From the NCBI RefSeq assembly GCF_033568475.1, contig NC_133123.1, positions 2,790,001 through 2,854,000 on the forward strand: DNA of 64,000 nucleotides. Reading direction: 5' to 3'. Origin of the DNA: Henckelia pumila (lineage: Eukaryota > Streptophyta > Magnoliopsida > Lamiales > Gesneriaceae). Both the position numbers and the translations under genes were made by a program. Below, in pieces: positions 47,392 through 59,089 of the stretch. The notes beneath the pieces are model-generated. The model did no database searches, was not told where the DNA came from, and was given only the letters and a program-made list of their open reading frames with translations. How positions within the stretch are numbered: position 1 is the first letter of the stretch; the number at the start of each line of letters is the position of its first letter.

Positions 47392-47658
47392 ATGGAGGTT
47401 TACTTTCCCGGTCATAATGTGGCCTTCGGGTTGGGAATTCTTGGTATATTTCATTATTCATATCCTGAATTTTTTTTTGTTAGCAAGTTGTTGGTTTCTA
47501 AAAATATTTTTATACTAACTTCACTTCGTTTTTTTGTCTATTTTTCAGCTGGGAAAAAAGTTGTGCGTGTTACTGTTTGCCTTGCCCGATGGTCAAATCA
47601 TCATTTAGAAGTGCCAACAAATTATACCACCGAAGACAGAGTAGTACTCCTACTGTAA
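47392..47658 (+). CDS. Putative two-exon micro-gene, array copy 3
   Basis: Exons 47392-47443 and 47549-47658, intron 105 bases, TATA box CTATATAAAG at 47345-47354. In this copy the intron happens to be open, so an unspliced 88-codon frame also exists; the intron edges and polypyrimidine-rich acceptor are the same as in the other copies, so splicing is preferred. The product ends EDRVVLLL. Confidence 0.4.
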   Translation: MEVYFPGHNVAFGLGILGIFHYSYPEFFFVSKLLVSKNIFILTSLRFFVYFSAGKKVVRVTVCLARWSNHHLEVPTNYTTEDRVVLLL

Positions 47659-47909
47659 AGCTATTTAAGCGGAAACAACTACTTCTAGAAAAGGAAAAAA
47701 TTACCTCAAAGTCTCATACCTTTCTCTTGGCCAAAGATCACCCAAAATTTCCTTCGCGTCTCTACCATGAGTAATATTATCCTTGTATCACAACTACTCG
47801 AGCTCGACTTGGCTCATGTATGCCTATAATCAAGATAATGATACTGTTTTTAAAAAATATCATTTCACAACTTAATCATCATTTTGCATCACAACATACT
47901 AAGGTAGTG

Positions 47910-47957
<48 letters not shown>

Positions 47958-48135
47958 TGATCATAGATTTTTTTCACAAATTTGCGAATAAAAAATCAAT
48001 AACAACTTATTTTTAGAATTTGTAAATACTATCTAAAAATAAATCATTTTTGCAGTGCTTATGTACCATGGCCGGACTTGAGGAAGATTCCAATCTCCAT
48101 AAATGAAACAAATAGGAACAATGTTCAACAATAGA

Positions 48136-49558
48136 CAGGGGCGGATCCAGGATTTCGGTCTTGGGGGTGCCGTCTCAAACTAAACACAAGATTCAAAAAA
48201 AATTAACGTATCAGTTATATTCAACTAATTAAACATCAACAGTATGTTTTGAACAAAATATTTGTAGATTAAAAAAAATCGACGTTCATTAGAATTTTTG
48301 AAGTTTTTTATTATAATGTCAATACAAATATTTTTAGCAATTAATTTCAATACATATCATCAATGCATCCAACAGAAAAAAATTTCCTCCATTTTGCTAT
48401 TATATCTAATTTTGTTAATATTCATGATTGAGAATGAATTTTTTTCTAAAATAGCTGTAGAGCTTGAAACTGTAATCACTAAAACGATCACTCTCAAAAC
48501 AAACTCCTATATCGATCTCTATTGTTTCTTATTCTCTTTTATTTATTTCAAATATGTTATTTAATTATTTTAAATATATATATATATATATATGTATATA
48601 TCATTTTATTTTATACTCAATTCGTCTCATATATATACTTCTTTTTCACACATGTTAACAATTTTTTTTGAAAATGTCAATCGGTAATAACTTTCCAATA
48701 TTATCTTATTTAATAAATACTTATATAGTGTAAAAAGATTATTGAAAATAATCTATATATGTGTTAAAAATCTCAATTAAATATGAGCATATTAATTTTA
48801 AATAAAAAAAGTGGAAAAAAATATAATTAATTATTATACAAGTCTATATATTTTAGGGGAAAAAAAAACAAAAAGTGATTATCTATGAAACAGAGAGATA
48901 GAGAGAGTGTGTGTGTGTGTAATTTTAGATGATAAATTTTAAATATATCAATAATCAATAAATATACAAATATTTTAGATAATTTGGAGTTGTTTTTTTA
49001 ATTAATATGATATCTTCTTTCATTTTATTTGTTATTATAATCTCATTTTATTTTATATAATTTTAGAGAATAAATTTTAAAATTTTTAGGAAATAAATAA
49101 TTTATCATTAATTAAAAAATAATAACAATTTAGTTAAAGAAGAAGGGGAATAATAAGAACAAATTAAGAAGGGGGAATAAAAAAAAGAAATTATGTATGT
49201 GTGACATGAGAGATGAGGAAAAAAATTTAAAAAAAAGAAAAAAAAGAGAAAATGAGAGATGAAGAATGAAAAGTAAGACAAGAAAAAAAAAAAAAAAAAG
49301 GGAAAAAGGAAATAGAAGAGATAATGAGTGAATGACAGGAATAAAACAAAATTTAGATGAGAGCATGTAGAACTAGGAATCGAACCCTGATAAAAAATGA
49401 ACAAGGAAGAGCTTCTGGCACTAAGCTGCATGAACTTTCTTTATATTTCTTAAGGGCCTATATTATATATACTAAAACTCATAAATATTAAATATATAAT
49501 GCTAAAAAAATTTAAATTTTCGGGGGGGCCGTCGGATCCTATGGTGGATCTGCCCCTG
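48136..49558. mobile_element. Non-autonomous hAT-like element, copy B
   Basis: 1,423 bp, ends CAGGGGCGGATCCAGGAT...GATCTGCCCCTG, same flanking ACAATAGA (48128-48135 and 49559-49566) and the same place in the repeat unit as copy A. The interior is largely the same as in copy A, so the two descend from one insertion copied with the unit. The terminal G/C runs are much shorter here. Confidence 0.82.
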
Positions 49559-49648
49559 ACAATAGAGAGGGATCATGCAGTGGACAAATAATCATGCAGA
49601 CACTCCATCTACAATTAAAATTTACAAATAATTCTACTGATAATTAAC

Positions 49649-49748
<100 letters not shown>

Positions 49749-50201
49749 AAGAATTATAGAAATTTCCTCCTCCATTGGACATATTAATAATCCAGCCAAA
49801 TCCCACAGCTCTCAAGTTTCTTGAAGGAAAGATTTCTTGGTTCCACACCATGGTTCCACATAGTCACACCAGATATTTAATTGATTTTCTTCTTTGTTGA
49901 TTCTTCACCTAGAAAATTAATCCTCAGTTGACTAAGGATTTGTATGCAATAAAATGTGATAGTGACTTCTAATATTAGAAAAAAGTGATTTTGTTGATTT
50001 AAGTGTATCATTTTTTAATCAATTCATCTCATTACTCATGTTATAGATGACCAATAGTACCGCACGTAATTATCTATAATAACACTCCCATTTGCGTGTT
50101 AGTCATACTATAAAACAGATACGGGCAAACATAATTTCAATAAACTTCATCGGTCTATATAAAGCTCTACCTAGTGAATCATTTTTCGCAGTCAATTAAG
50201 A

Positions 50202-50468
50202 ATAGAGGTTTACTTTTCCGATCATAATGTGGCCTTCGATTTGGAAATTCTTGGTATATTTCATTATTCATACCCTGAATTTTTTTTTTGTTAGCAAGTT
50301 GTTGGTTTCTAAAAATATTTTATACTAACTTCACTTCGTTTTTTTGTCTATTTTTCAGCTGGGAAAAATGTTGTGCGTATTACTGTTTGCCTTGCTCGAT
50401 GGTCATATCATCATTTAAAAGTGCCAACAAATTATACCACCGAAGACAGAGTAGTACTCATGTTGTAA
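50202..50468 (+). pseudogene. Micro-gene array copy 4, start codon lost
   Basis: The position of the ATG reads ATA (50202-50204). The rest of exon 1 (to 50253) and exon 2 (50359-50468) are aligned and uninterrupted, and the TATA box (CTATATAAAG near 50155) is kept. Without another start the copy is probably not translated in this frame. Confidence 0.5.
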
Positions 50469-51257
50469 AGTCATTTAAGCGGAAGCAACTACTTTCTAGA
50501 AAAGGAAAAAATTACCTCAAAGTCTCGTACCTTTTTCTTGGCCAAAGATCACCCAAAATTTTCTTCGCGTCTCTACCATGAGTAATATCATCCTTGTATC
50601 ACAGCTACTCGAGCTCGACTTGGCTCATGTATGCCTATAATCAAGATAATGATACAGTTTTTAAAAAATATCATTTCACAACTTAATCATCATTTTGCAT
50701 CACAACATACTAAGGTAGTGTATAAATATATATATATATATATAAGTGATCATAGATCTTTTTTTTCACAAATTTGCTAAGAAAAAATCAATAACAACTT
50801 ATTTTTTGAATTTGCAAACACTATCTAAAAATAAATCATTTTTGCAGTGCTTATGTACCATGGCCGGACTTGAGGAAGATTCCAATCGCCATAAATGAAA
50901 CAAATAGGAACAATGTTCAACAATAGAGAGGGATCGTGCAGTGGACAAATAATCATGCAGACACTCCATCTACAATTAAAATTTACAAATAATTCTACTG
51001 ATAATTAACCAGCAATATATATATAGACCAAGAATTATAGAAATTTCCTCCTCCCTTGAACATAGTAATAATCCAGCCAAATCCCACTGTTCTCAAGTTT
51101 CTTGAAGGGAAGATTTCTTGGTTCCACACCATGGTTCCACATAGTCACATCAGATCTTTAATTGATTTTCTTCTTTGTTGATTCTTCACCTAAAAAATTA
51201 ACCCTCAGTTGACTAAGAATTTGTGTGCAATAAAATGTGATAGTGACTTCTAAATTT

Positions 51258-52919
51258 GATTCCACTATATTTTAGTGTAGATTGGTGCACTCAAATATGA
51301 AATATCATACTGTTCTAAAATGCAAAATTTCAAACTCACATGACAGGTTTTTATGCCTTAATATATAGCCTGGTTCCTCCATACGACGCCTTGACCGATT
51401 GGGATCTCAAACAGTAGAGACGAGCACCGGTTGTGACCCATCCATCGGTGATATTTTCCTATTACTATTAATACATAAGAATTTGTTCAAGTATAAGCCA
51501 AAACTGAACAAATTTTCTGAAGCAAAGTCTCATATATAGCTGGATGGACGCGTGAGACCAAACCATAAATGAGACAGTATACCAAACATGCGAAGGGGAC
51601 ACAGAAGAAACATCCAGTAGAAAAATTTATTGCATGAGTCTAAAAATGGATTTAAACAATAATCTTGGAATTCTCTTTGCATTTGAAATCACGAAAACTC
51701 ATGAAAATACCTGGTTTCAAACAACATGATCATTATCCAGGATTAGGTGTGTAACAGTCTGTCTGAAAGCACTAAAGAATGATCGTATCCCAGCAGAAAA
51801 AGACATCTTGTAGCAAGAGATCATATATGTTCTTTTCTTGTAAGGATTCAACTAAATAACCTTGGGATTTTTTTTAAAAAATGCAAATTTTATATTTGGC
51901 GGTTAAAATTAGGAGAGGGAATTCGTAGAACAAAGAGTATGCAATTTATGCACACGTTGGTTCAACTAATTCACCAGTGCAAAGTTTCCTACTGTCTTCT
52001 TTTGATCAGTACATCTCATTTGTCTTTGAAGATTATGTCATGGAAAACGAATACTCAATACATCATCATCTTCCTGTATTCTCATATTACAATGATCAGT
52101 GAAAGAATTATTATTATTACATGAAAAGGGAAAGTAAATTCAGTTACACGGTAATAATTAAAGAGCAGGAAGAGTGCCAGGATTATGTTCACCAGCTTGA
52201 ATGGTCCATTCAAGAGTTTGCGATTGGGCCTTTGGCTACCAAGAGGAGGAGTGTAGTGGCCCAGTATCTCGGGCCCAAGAATAAGCCCAACAAACCAAGT
52301 GATCAAATGAAGAATCGGGACATGCATGTTGAATAGTCAATTAGTTTGTCCATATATTTAGATTCTGCAAGGATATGTATATATTTTTTTTAAAAAAAAT
52401 AGTATTTTATAAGTGTAAAGAACATAAGTATGTGTGAAAAGATTTTTGTAAAATGTTTTGAAAAATATTTTTTAAATGTATGCTCAAAATATAGTTTTTC
52501 AAAAAGCGGTAGATGTTAGTTTAAAAAAAAAAAGAATGACGGATGTGTTTGGATGGAAGACAATGATGTAAAAAACATAAGTATGTGTCTCAAAACATAT
52601 TATATTCGTTAAAATATTTTTTATAAAATAGTTGTTTAAACACATAGTTATTTTTAAAACAACTTTTATAATAATTTATAAACAAATTTAACTTTTACAA
52701 AAACATTTCAGAAATGATCAAATGTAGAAGGGTACATGTTGAATAGTCATCAAGGTCTTTATCTTTGAAAAGTAGAAGGGTGTGAGAAATTTTCAAAATC
52801 ATTAACTACTCTAGGAGAAACATAAGAAGAAAAACGTACAGCATATCTTTTCTTGTGACCCATCTGGCGTAGACTTTATGCATAAAGTCTATTTTAAGTA
52901 TAAGTATATTATATTATGA
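51258..52919. other. Intergenic, no supported gene
   Basis: Unique-looking AT-rich sequence after the array. A 71-codon frame at 52121-52336 has no recognisable similarity. A possible small inverted-repeat element lies around 52540-52700 (GTGTTTGGATGG ... GTTGTTTAAACAC). Confidence 0.4.
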
Positions 52920-53816
52920 AAAATTAATTAAATATATATTACGGACATATTTTTAGTGCATGCATTCATGAAATAATTTTATGGCATGATTTAATGTTTA
53001 AGGTTGAGCTAGAAAATAATTTTATGTTGGAAGTTGAAGTAGTGTGACAATTTAAGGGGGACCAGTCACCACATGTTAAGGCAGTTTACTGTCAATTTAA
53101 GGGTAGTTTACTACCAGTAAGAGGTGATTCGTCACCGCCGCGTACGTTGGTTCTAAGAGACTGATCAGTCGAACTTTTAAGTTTAAGGTTACACTACGGA
53201 TATGACCATGCGATGTTAAAAAATGTTATGATCAACAATGTTTATGTATGTAATATATGATTATATATAAGATCAAGTTTAAGCAAGATTTTCAGTCATG
53301 ATTCATGATTTTTAAGCATGCTCATTCATGTATATGTTATGTATTAGTATTCCAGTGATTTAAATTATTTTAAACCCTTGTTATGTTAGCATGTTGGGCC
53401 TCTAGGCTTACTACACTTAGATGGTGCAGGTGAGTACGTAGAGGAAGATGTAGTTCCTACCGGTGGTGAGGACGTATGAGCGGACATGCAGTGATCCCCC
53501 GTGACCGTCGGCTGAGTCTTTATGGATATTTTTAAGAATTTTAAAAAAACTCTGTTTCTTTTATGTTTGTCAGTGGTGAATTTTAGTACTATTTTTATTA
53601 AATAATTTTTATTGCATGCAAACTTTTAAGTTGATTGTTTGACAGTATTCTATTTAAGTTTGACTCGGTTATTTAAGTAAGAATGTTGCATTTTATTTAT
53701 GTTATTTTTAAATCTGTTTATTTTGTGCATATATGTATGGGCATGTATGTACATCTATTTTACTTAGTATTATTTAAAAAAAAAAATTTCCGCATTTATT
53801 AGTAGTAGATGTTTCA
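52920..53816. mobile_element. LTR fragment of the same family as the solo LTR at 36209
   Basis: Similar over its length to 37950-38857: shared blocks include TGCATTCATGAAATAAT, GTTGGAAGTTGAAGTAGTG, GCATGTTGGGCCTCTAGGCT and the end GTTTCA at 53816. The 5' part of the LTR is missing. It ends 24 bases before the NAC start codon. Confidence 0.8.
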
Positions 53817-53840
53817 GAAGTTCCCAGTGGAAATTAAAAC

Positions 53841-54667
53841 ATGAGCAGCTTGGGTAATATTTGCAAGGAAGAATATCAAGATGTTCCACTTCCGGGTTTC
53901 ATATTCCATCCAACAGATGAAGAGCTCGTGGGATTTTATCTTCAAAGGAGAGTCCAAAACAAATCCTTGAGAATTGAACTCATCAAACAGGTTGACATCT
54001 ACAAATACGATCCATGGGATCTTCCTAGTAAGTATTAATGGATATTCGTGACATGTATTTGGTAATTAATTTGTTGATTTTGGAGTGACAATTAGTGATC
54101 CGTGTGGAATGGAACATATGTACGTAAAGAAAATCAATAGCATGCTACAACATGATGGATTCGAAATTGAAATTGTATAGTATTATTTTTGGTTTCGAAA
54201 TTTTGATTGATAATAACATATATTCATGGTTTTTTTGGTCTAATTAACATATGAAGCATTATATTGTTTGAAATTCAGAATTCAACAATGTGGCTGTGGG
54301 GGACAAGGAGTGGTACTTCTTCTGCAAAAGAGGAAGAAAATACAAGAATAGCATCAGACCCAACAGAGTGATTACTGGTTCCGGGTTCTGGAAAGCAACA
54401 GGAATCGATAAGCCCGTGTACTCTTCGGGCCGCGATAATTTCGTAATTGGGCTGAAAAAATCCCTCGTGTACTATCGCGGAAGAGCCGGCAAAGGCAACA
54501 AGACCGATTGGATGATGCACGAGTTCCGCCTCCCGTCCGGCCCTGACCACAAAATCCATGGATCAAGTTATAAACTGGATTCTAAAACAAATCTCACCAA
54601 AGAAGTTGTGAGAAAAATTATATATACGCGTAACCAGTTCAATTCGATTGCTCTAGTCTTTTATTAA
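53841..54667 (+). CDS. NAC-domain transcription factor, JUB1/NAC042-like, C-terminally short
   Basis: Exons 53841-54027 and 54279-54667 join in frame (A|AA codon) to give 191 residues. NAC subdomains: A ([18 protein letters not shown]), B ([18 protein letters not shown]), C ([34 protein letters not shown]), D ([29 protein letters not shown]). These match the stress and longevity regulator JUB1 (NAC042) and relatives, which bind DNA as dimers. The expected subdomain E (about EAEVWTLCRIF) and the activation domain are absent; the frame ends in [17 protein letters not shown]. An exon may have been lost to the LTR element at 55190, so this may be a pseudogene. The upstream region is LTR-derived. 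Confidence 0.75.
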
Positions 54668-55189
54668 CGCAGTACTGAGATCTAATTTTGAGGCAATTAA
54701 GACATTTTTATTTTAAAATAGCATGAGAAATGATGATCCAAAGAGACTTAATATATGACTCAGAATATACGAGAGAGTTAAATTTTTTATTTTTATTTTT
54801 ATAGCCCAATCAAGTTAATTTATAACTCAATATTCCCAAACTAATTTAAACTTTGACAATCATGACTTAGATTTTCTATATATAATATAGTGAACACTAT
54901 CTCCCAAATAAATCTCTATAAATCCGAACTCAAAACTTTAATATTTCTCTCGACAATGTACTTAAATAATATTCCTAAAACGAGTCCAACTTAAGTCTAA
55001 CTAATCATTCTCAAAATATTTACTGACCTTAAAAATAATATTATTTCCCAAGTGGTTTTTTCCTATTCTCAATCTTACTTACTTATTTTCAAGTGATTCC
55101 TCATCATTCCAAATCTTACTTACTAGACCACAAGAGATTCATTCTCATTCTTCATCCTAATTTTCCATCAAGATCATGAACCTGGTTTG
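54668..55189. other. Region 3' of the NAC gene, AT-rich
   Basis: No third NAC exon (no TLCRIF-like coding) was found. The right part probably belongs to the leader of the LTR element that begins with the PBS at 55190. Confidence 0.45.
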
Positions 55190-56400
55190 GCTCTGATACC
55201 ACTTCTGTCACGCCCCGAAACCGGACCAAGTTGACATCGGCGTTGTTTAACAATTTAACATTGAAACAACAAGCCTCATAGTACAAGTCTTGCCAAAAAC
55301 CAGTCTATTTAATAAACCATAACTGTTTTTACAGAGAAAAAAGAACAAGTGCAACAATGCGAAAGCGAAACTGAAATTTAAAGTAAAAATATTTCTTCAA
55401 CTTGAACTGATTCATCCTCACCAACCTCAGAACTTATTTTGTTCTTCGTCATCTAACTCATCTTCATTCTTATCTGGAGAGCAAAGTAAGGGGGTGAGTG
55501 TTTTGGAAAACACTCACCAAGTGGGGGCCGATCGAGCACGATAAACACCAAAATATATTTACATGTACTAATGTATATTTCATAATCTCGAAACAAAATA
55601 AGCATGCTGAATTCGAACAAATACGAAGAAAATATTGCACTGTTAATTATCTCATTTTCCGTGGTTCTACTGATCAGTCCCCTATATGTTACTCCTCTAA
55701 GGGGCGAGGCCAAAGGAACGGTTATTATAACCCACCACATCAGGGCCATGTCAAATCAAATCAAATCGTCAGAAATTTCTTAATCATTTCTAAATCGACT
55801 CTTAACAGTGCATCTCAAATATTTTCAAATAATTCTAACATGCTTCAAATAATATCACGAATAGCCAACAAATAATATATATATCAAAGTGAAACGAATA
55901 TTATCATGCCGATCGAATTTTCAAAAGTATAAGTATTTATGTTATAAAACTTAACTCACACGCAAAAATAAATATAAGTGTAGAAACTTATATCACACAA
56001 AAGAAAGGTAAAAGCCCACTTACATGGTCAAATCGGGCTGGAACAAAAATTGGGTTGAAATGCCTCTAAAATCCTATACTTCATTCCTCACGTGAACAAT
56101 TTGCACCACTACTAAAATTTACATGATTTTTTCTTCTTTTATTTGAAAAATCCATTGCTTGTTTATACTCTATTTATATATGCTAGAATGAGTCCGTTTA
56201 TTTCCTCCACTACACCACCTTCAATAGCCATCAATCGACAGTTACCATTTAAGTTAATTGACAACATAATGAATCATCAATTCTCAATTTTGTGACTTGT
56301 AACAAAACTTTATAATGTAAACTTAATGGATAATAATATAGTCTTGAACGTGGGTTCAAGGTTGAGAATTTAAAAAGACCGTCAATTGAGACATAACATC
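55190..56400 (-). mobile_element. LTR-retrotransposon remnant: PBS and LTR
   Basis: The plus strand shows GCTCTGATACCA (55190-55201; minus TGGTATCAGAGC PBS), then after four bases TGTCACGCCCCGAAACC at 55206, a common Gypsy LTR start in inverted view. A minus-strand TATA-like box (ATATAAATAGAG) lies near 56168-56180. The outer end is not defined, and no coding region remains. Confidence 0.6.
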
Positions 56401-58020
56401 TGATTAATTATCAAACAATAATTATATACAATAATTAGATATAATATGAATCTTAAAATTTACTGATTATAGGACATGAGTTTGTGGTAGAAGAATTTAG
56501 GACATATTGGTTTTTAGATAAATCAAGAATAAAGACTAATAACTAGTCAATAATTATCTATATTGACATATGAATATAGAGATGAATAAACTCATATATT
56601 CCATCAAAGTATTTTCATGTGAATAAAAATTTTGATTTATTTCACTAGTAGATAAATTTTTTTTTTTATAAAAACATATTTTTATTTATTATATCGTGAA
56701 TTTGATCATGAATATCACAACTACCCTGTTCTCTACTTTAATTTATGATGTAATCGCTCTTATTCATTAATAATATATTATCGTTATGTAAAAAAATTAT
56801 TCAAAACTATTTGTTGTATAGATTACATATTTTTCCTTCATTTATGTATGTTAATGGCCAATGGGAGAGATTCGGGCCGGCGAGCATAAATTCAATGTCT
56901 ATTGCAATGAGTATCAAGTACCGGTTGATCAAATTTGGATGCACAATAAATAAACAATAAACATGTAGATATGCCTACTCATGATTATGGGATTTTCAAA
57001 CAATAATTAGAAAATAAACAAAATAATCAAAAATCATATATAAAAAACAAAACCAATAGTATTATAAACACGCACTACTATTGATTAAGTCCTTTATAGA
57101 TATTTTGACAGCTTATAATGTAAAGCAATTATTGTTGTTGTTGTTGTTGTTGTTGTTCGGTTCTATACGATTCCAGTTTTAATTTCAAGTACTATTTTTT
57201 TTTAAAAAAAAATCTAATTTCAACATAGAATTAAAAAATTTACCCAAAAACTTATGTGAGACCGTTTTACAAGTAAACTCTGTGAGATGCATCTATATAT
57301 GTGTATGAAATGAGTCGACATTGTTTACAATTAAAAATAATACTTTTGACTAGTAAAACGATCTCATACCAGTTGTGTTTTGTAATATTGTTGATTTTAG
57401 TGAAAATATTATTTTTATATTAAATAAGTTATTTTTTATTGCTTGTGTGAATCTGCTCAACACATCTAGATATGTGAGACTTGAAAAAAAAATATAAATC
57501 AACTCACAATGTTTATTAAAATTCTATATGATATCGGTTCTAGTTTTGATTCCGTTTTATCTGGGATCAATATAAAAATGATATCGAATCTAATGTTTTG
57601 TTTGGACATGTACTTATAAAATATTTTTATAAATGTTTTTTTAAAAAATCTTATAAAATATTTTAAAAGTTGTTCTAAGAATAAATGTATTCGAACAAAT
57701 ATTATATGAAAATATTTTTACATTAGAAAAGTAATATTGTTCGTTCTTGTCTTTCATAGTTTCATTATAAAAATATCTAAAAACGCGTCTTAAGTATCTT
57801 TAAAAATATACTTGGATAACAATTATTTAAAAATATTTTCCATGAAAATTTTAAAAAAATTCATGCAAATACATAATTTAAATTTTTTATGTATAAAATA
57901 CTGAAATTTTTTTAAAAAGGATTTTTTTTTAGAGGGAAAACTAAATTAAGTAATTATCGAGACGAAACATGGATTTTTGGGAACTTGTTTTTACTATGAG
58001 TCTACGACTGATGGTTTGAC
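56401..58020. other. Intergenic, AT-rich
   Basis: Contains a (TTG)n microsatellite at about 57133-57156 and a likely old repeat at 57250-57480 (GTGAGACCGTTTTAC / GTAAAACGATCTCAT, loosely inverted). No gene is supported. Confidence 0.5.
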
Positions 58021-58025
58021 GGGAA

Positions 58026-58260
58026 TGGGCTTTGTGCAACATTGATTATCGGGCTTCAAGCCCATATTTAAAATTTCTTTGCCCTTTAAAAACGTAAGGC
58101 AAATCGTGGGCCGGATATATATTCCTTGGAATATTCGTTTGTGGATGAGCCTTGCTTTTGTTGCACCAATGATCGGACAAGTGAATATGTAATTACATTT
58201 ATGCCCTGATTTGATTTAGGGTTTGGGGACACTCGTTGCGTACCTCTCGCTTTATATCTC
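58026..58260 (+). promoter_or_regulatory. Promoter of the EF2 gene: site II motifs, telo-box, TATA
   Basis: TGGGCT at 58026-58031, AGCCCA at 58059-58064 and TGGGCC at 58107-58112 are site II type elements. TTAGGGTTT at 58216-58224 is a telo-box, and CTTTATATC near 58250 is TATA-like. Site II plus telo-box is the known arrangement for plant translation-machinery genes. A 5' UTR intron is likely from 58322 (GGTAATTCG) to 59024 (ATCGCAG). Confidence 0.65.
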
Positions 58261-59089
58261 GCACTTGCTCATCTAGTGCCTCCGCGTGCCGCTTTTAGCT
58301 CCTCTGCTATCTTTCGCTTTGGTAATTCGATCTCTCTAAGCTTTTCGCTAATTATGTTCGATCTTTGGAAATCGTTTGTTTGAGATTGATATGTTTTTAT
58401 CTGTTTGGATTAATTGGCGTCGAACTTGAGAATTACTTACTGAATCGGACTAAACCTGACTTTTTTAGTATGTTGCGTTGGATGTGATTCATTGGAGATT
58501 GCAAGGTTTTTCCAATTGATTGGTTGTTGTGGCGATACATGGATGATATGTGATGAATATTTCGTTTCGGATCCGAATTTATGCAGAGTTTTTCTTCCTA
58601 TGGTGAATGATTTACAAATATAACTACTTATTTGTAATTTGCTGGCACAAATTTTGTACTGGTGGTTCGAGATTTCAGCGCAGATTTTTCGGATATGCTT
58701 TAGTTACTTATTAGAAATGCGCATCAAGTATGACTGAATGTTTTTTAAATGATGATTGTCAGGCGTTACTAACGCCTTATCTATTATATTGGAATCCGGA
58801 AGATTTTACTTTTCTGCAGCAAACAGTGTGACATATTCTGTTTAACGGTGTGAACCTGGATGAACTTTGACTAATGATTGATGATTCTCGTTCTGCATGA
58901 GATTCTTGAAGACTGATTAACAGCCGCGATATATATGCTTGTTAGATCATAGTGCGCATGGCTAGTGCTTTTGTGAGGTTTTGTTTCTCATTTTTTATTT
59001 TCATGTTCTGTTGTTGAATCGCAGGAATATTTGGGGGGAGGCCTCCTATAAGTTTTGATTGTTGGTGAAGTTTAAAAAAACCAGTAAAG

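Noticed and set aside
47392..47658. Unspliced 88-codon protein at micro-gene copy 3
   Set aside because: The extra 35 codons come from the presumed intron; the same stretch has a stop or is out of frame in other copies.
52121..52336. 71-codon ORF between the array and the NAC gene
   Set aside because: It starts with an ATG but has no known similarity, no promoter that I can see and no second copy for comparison.
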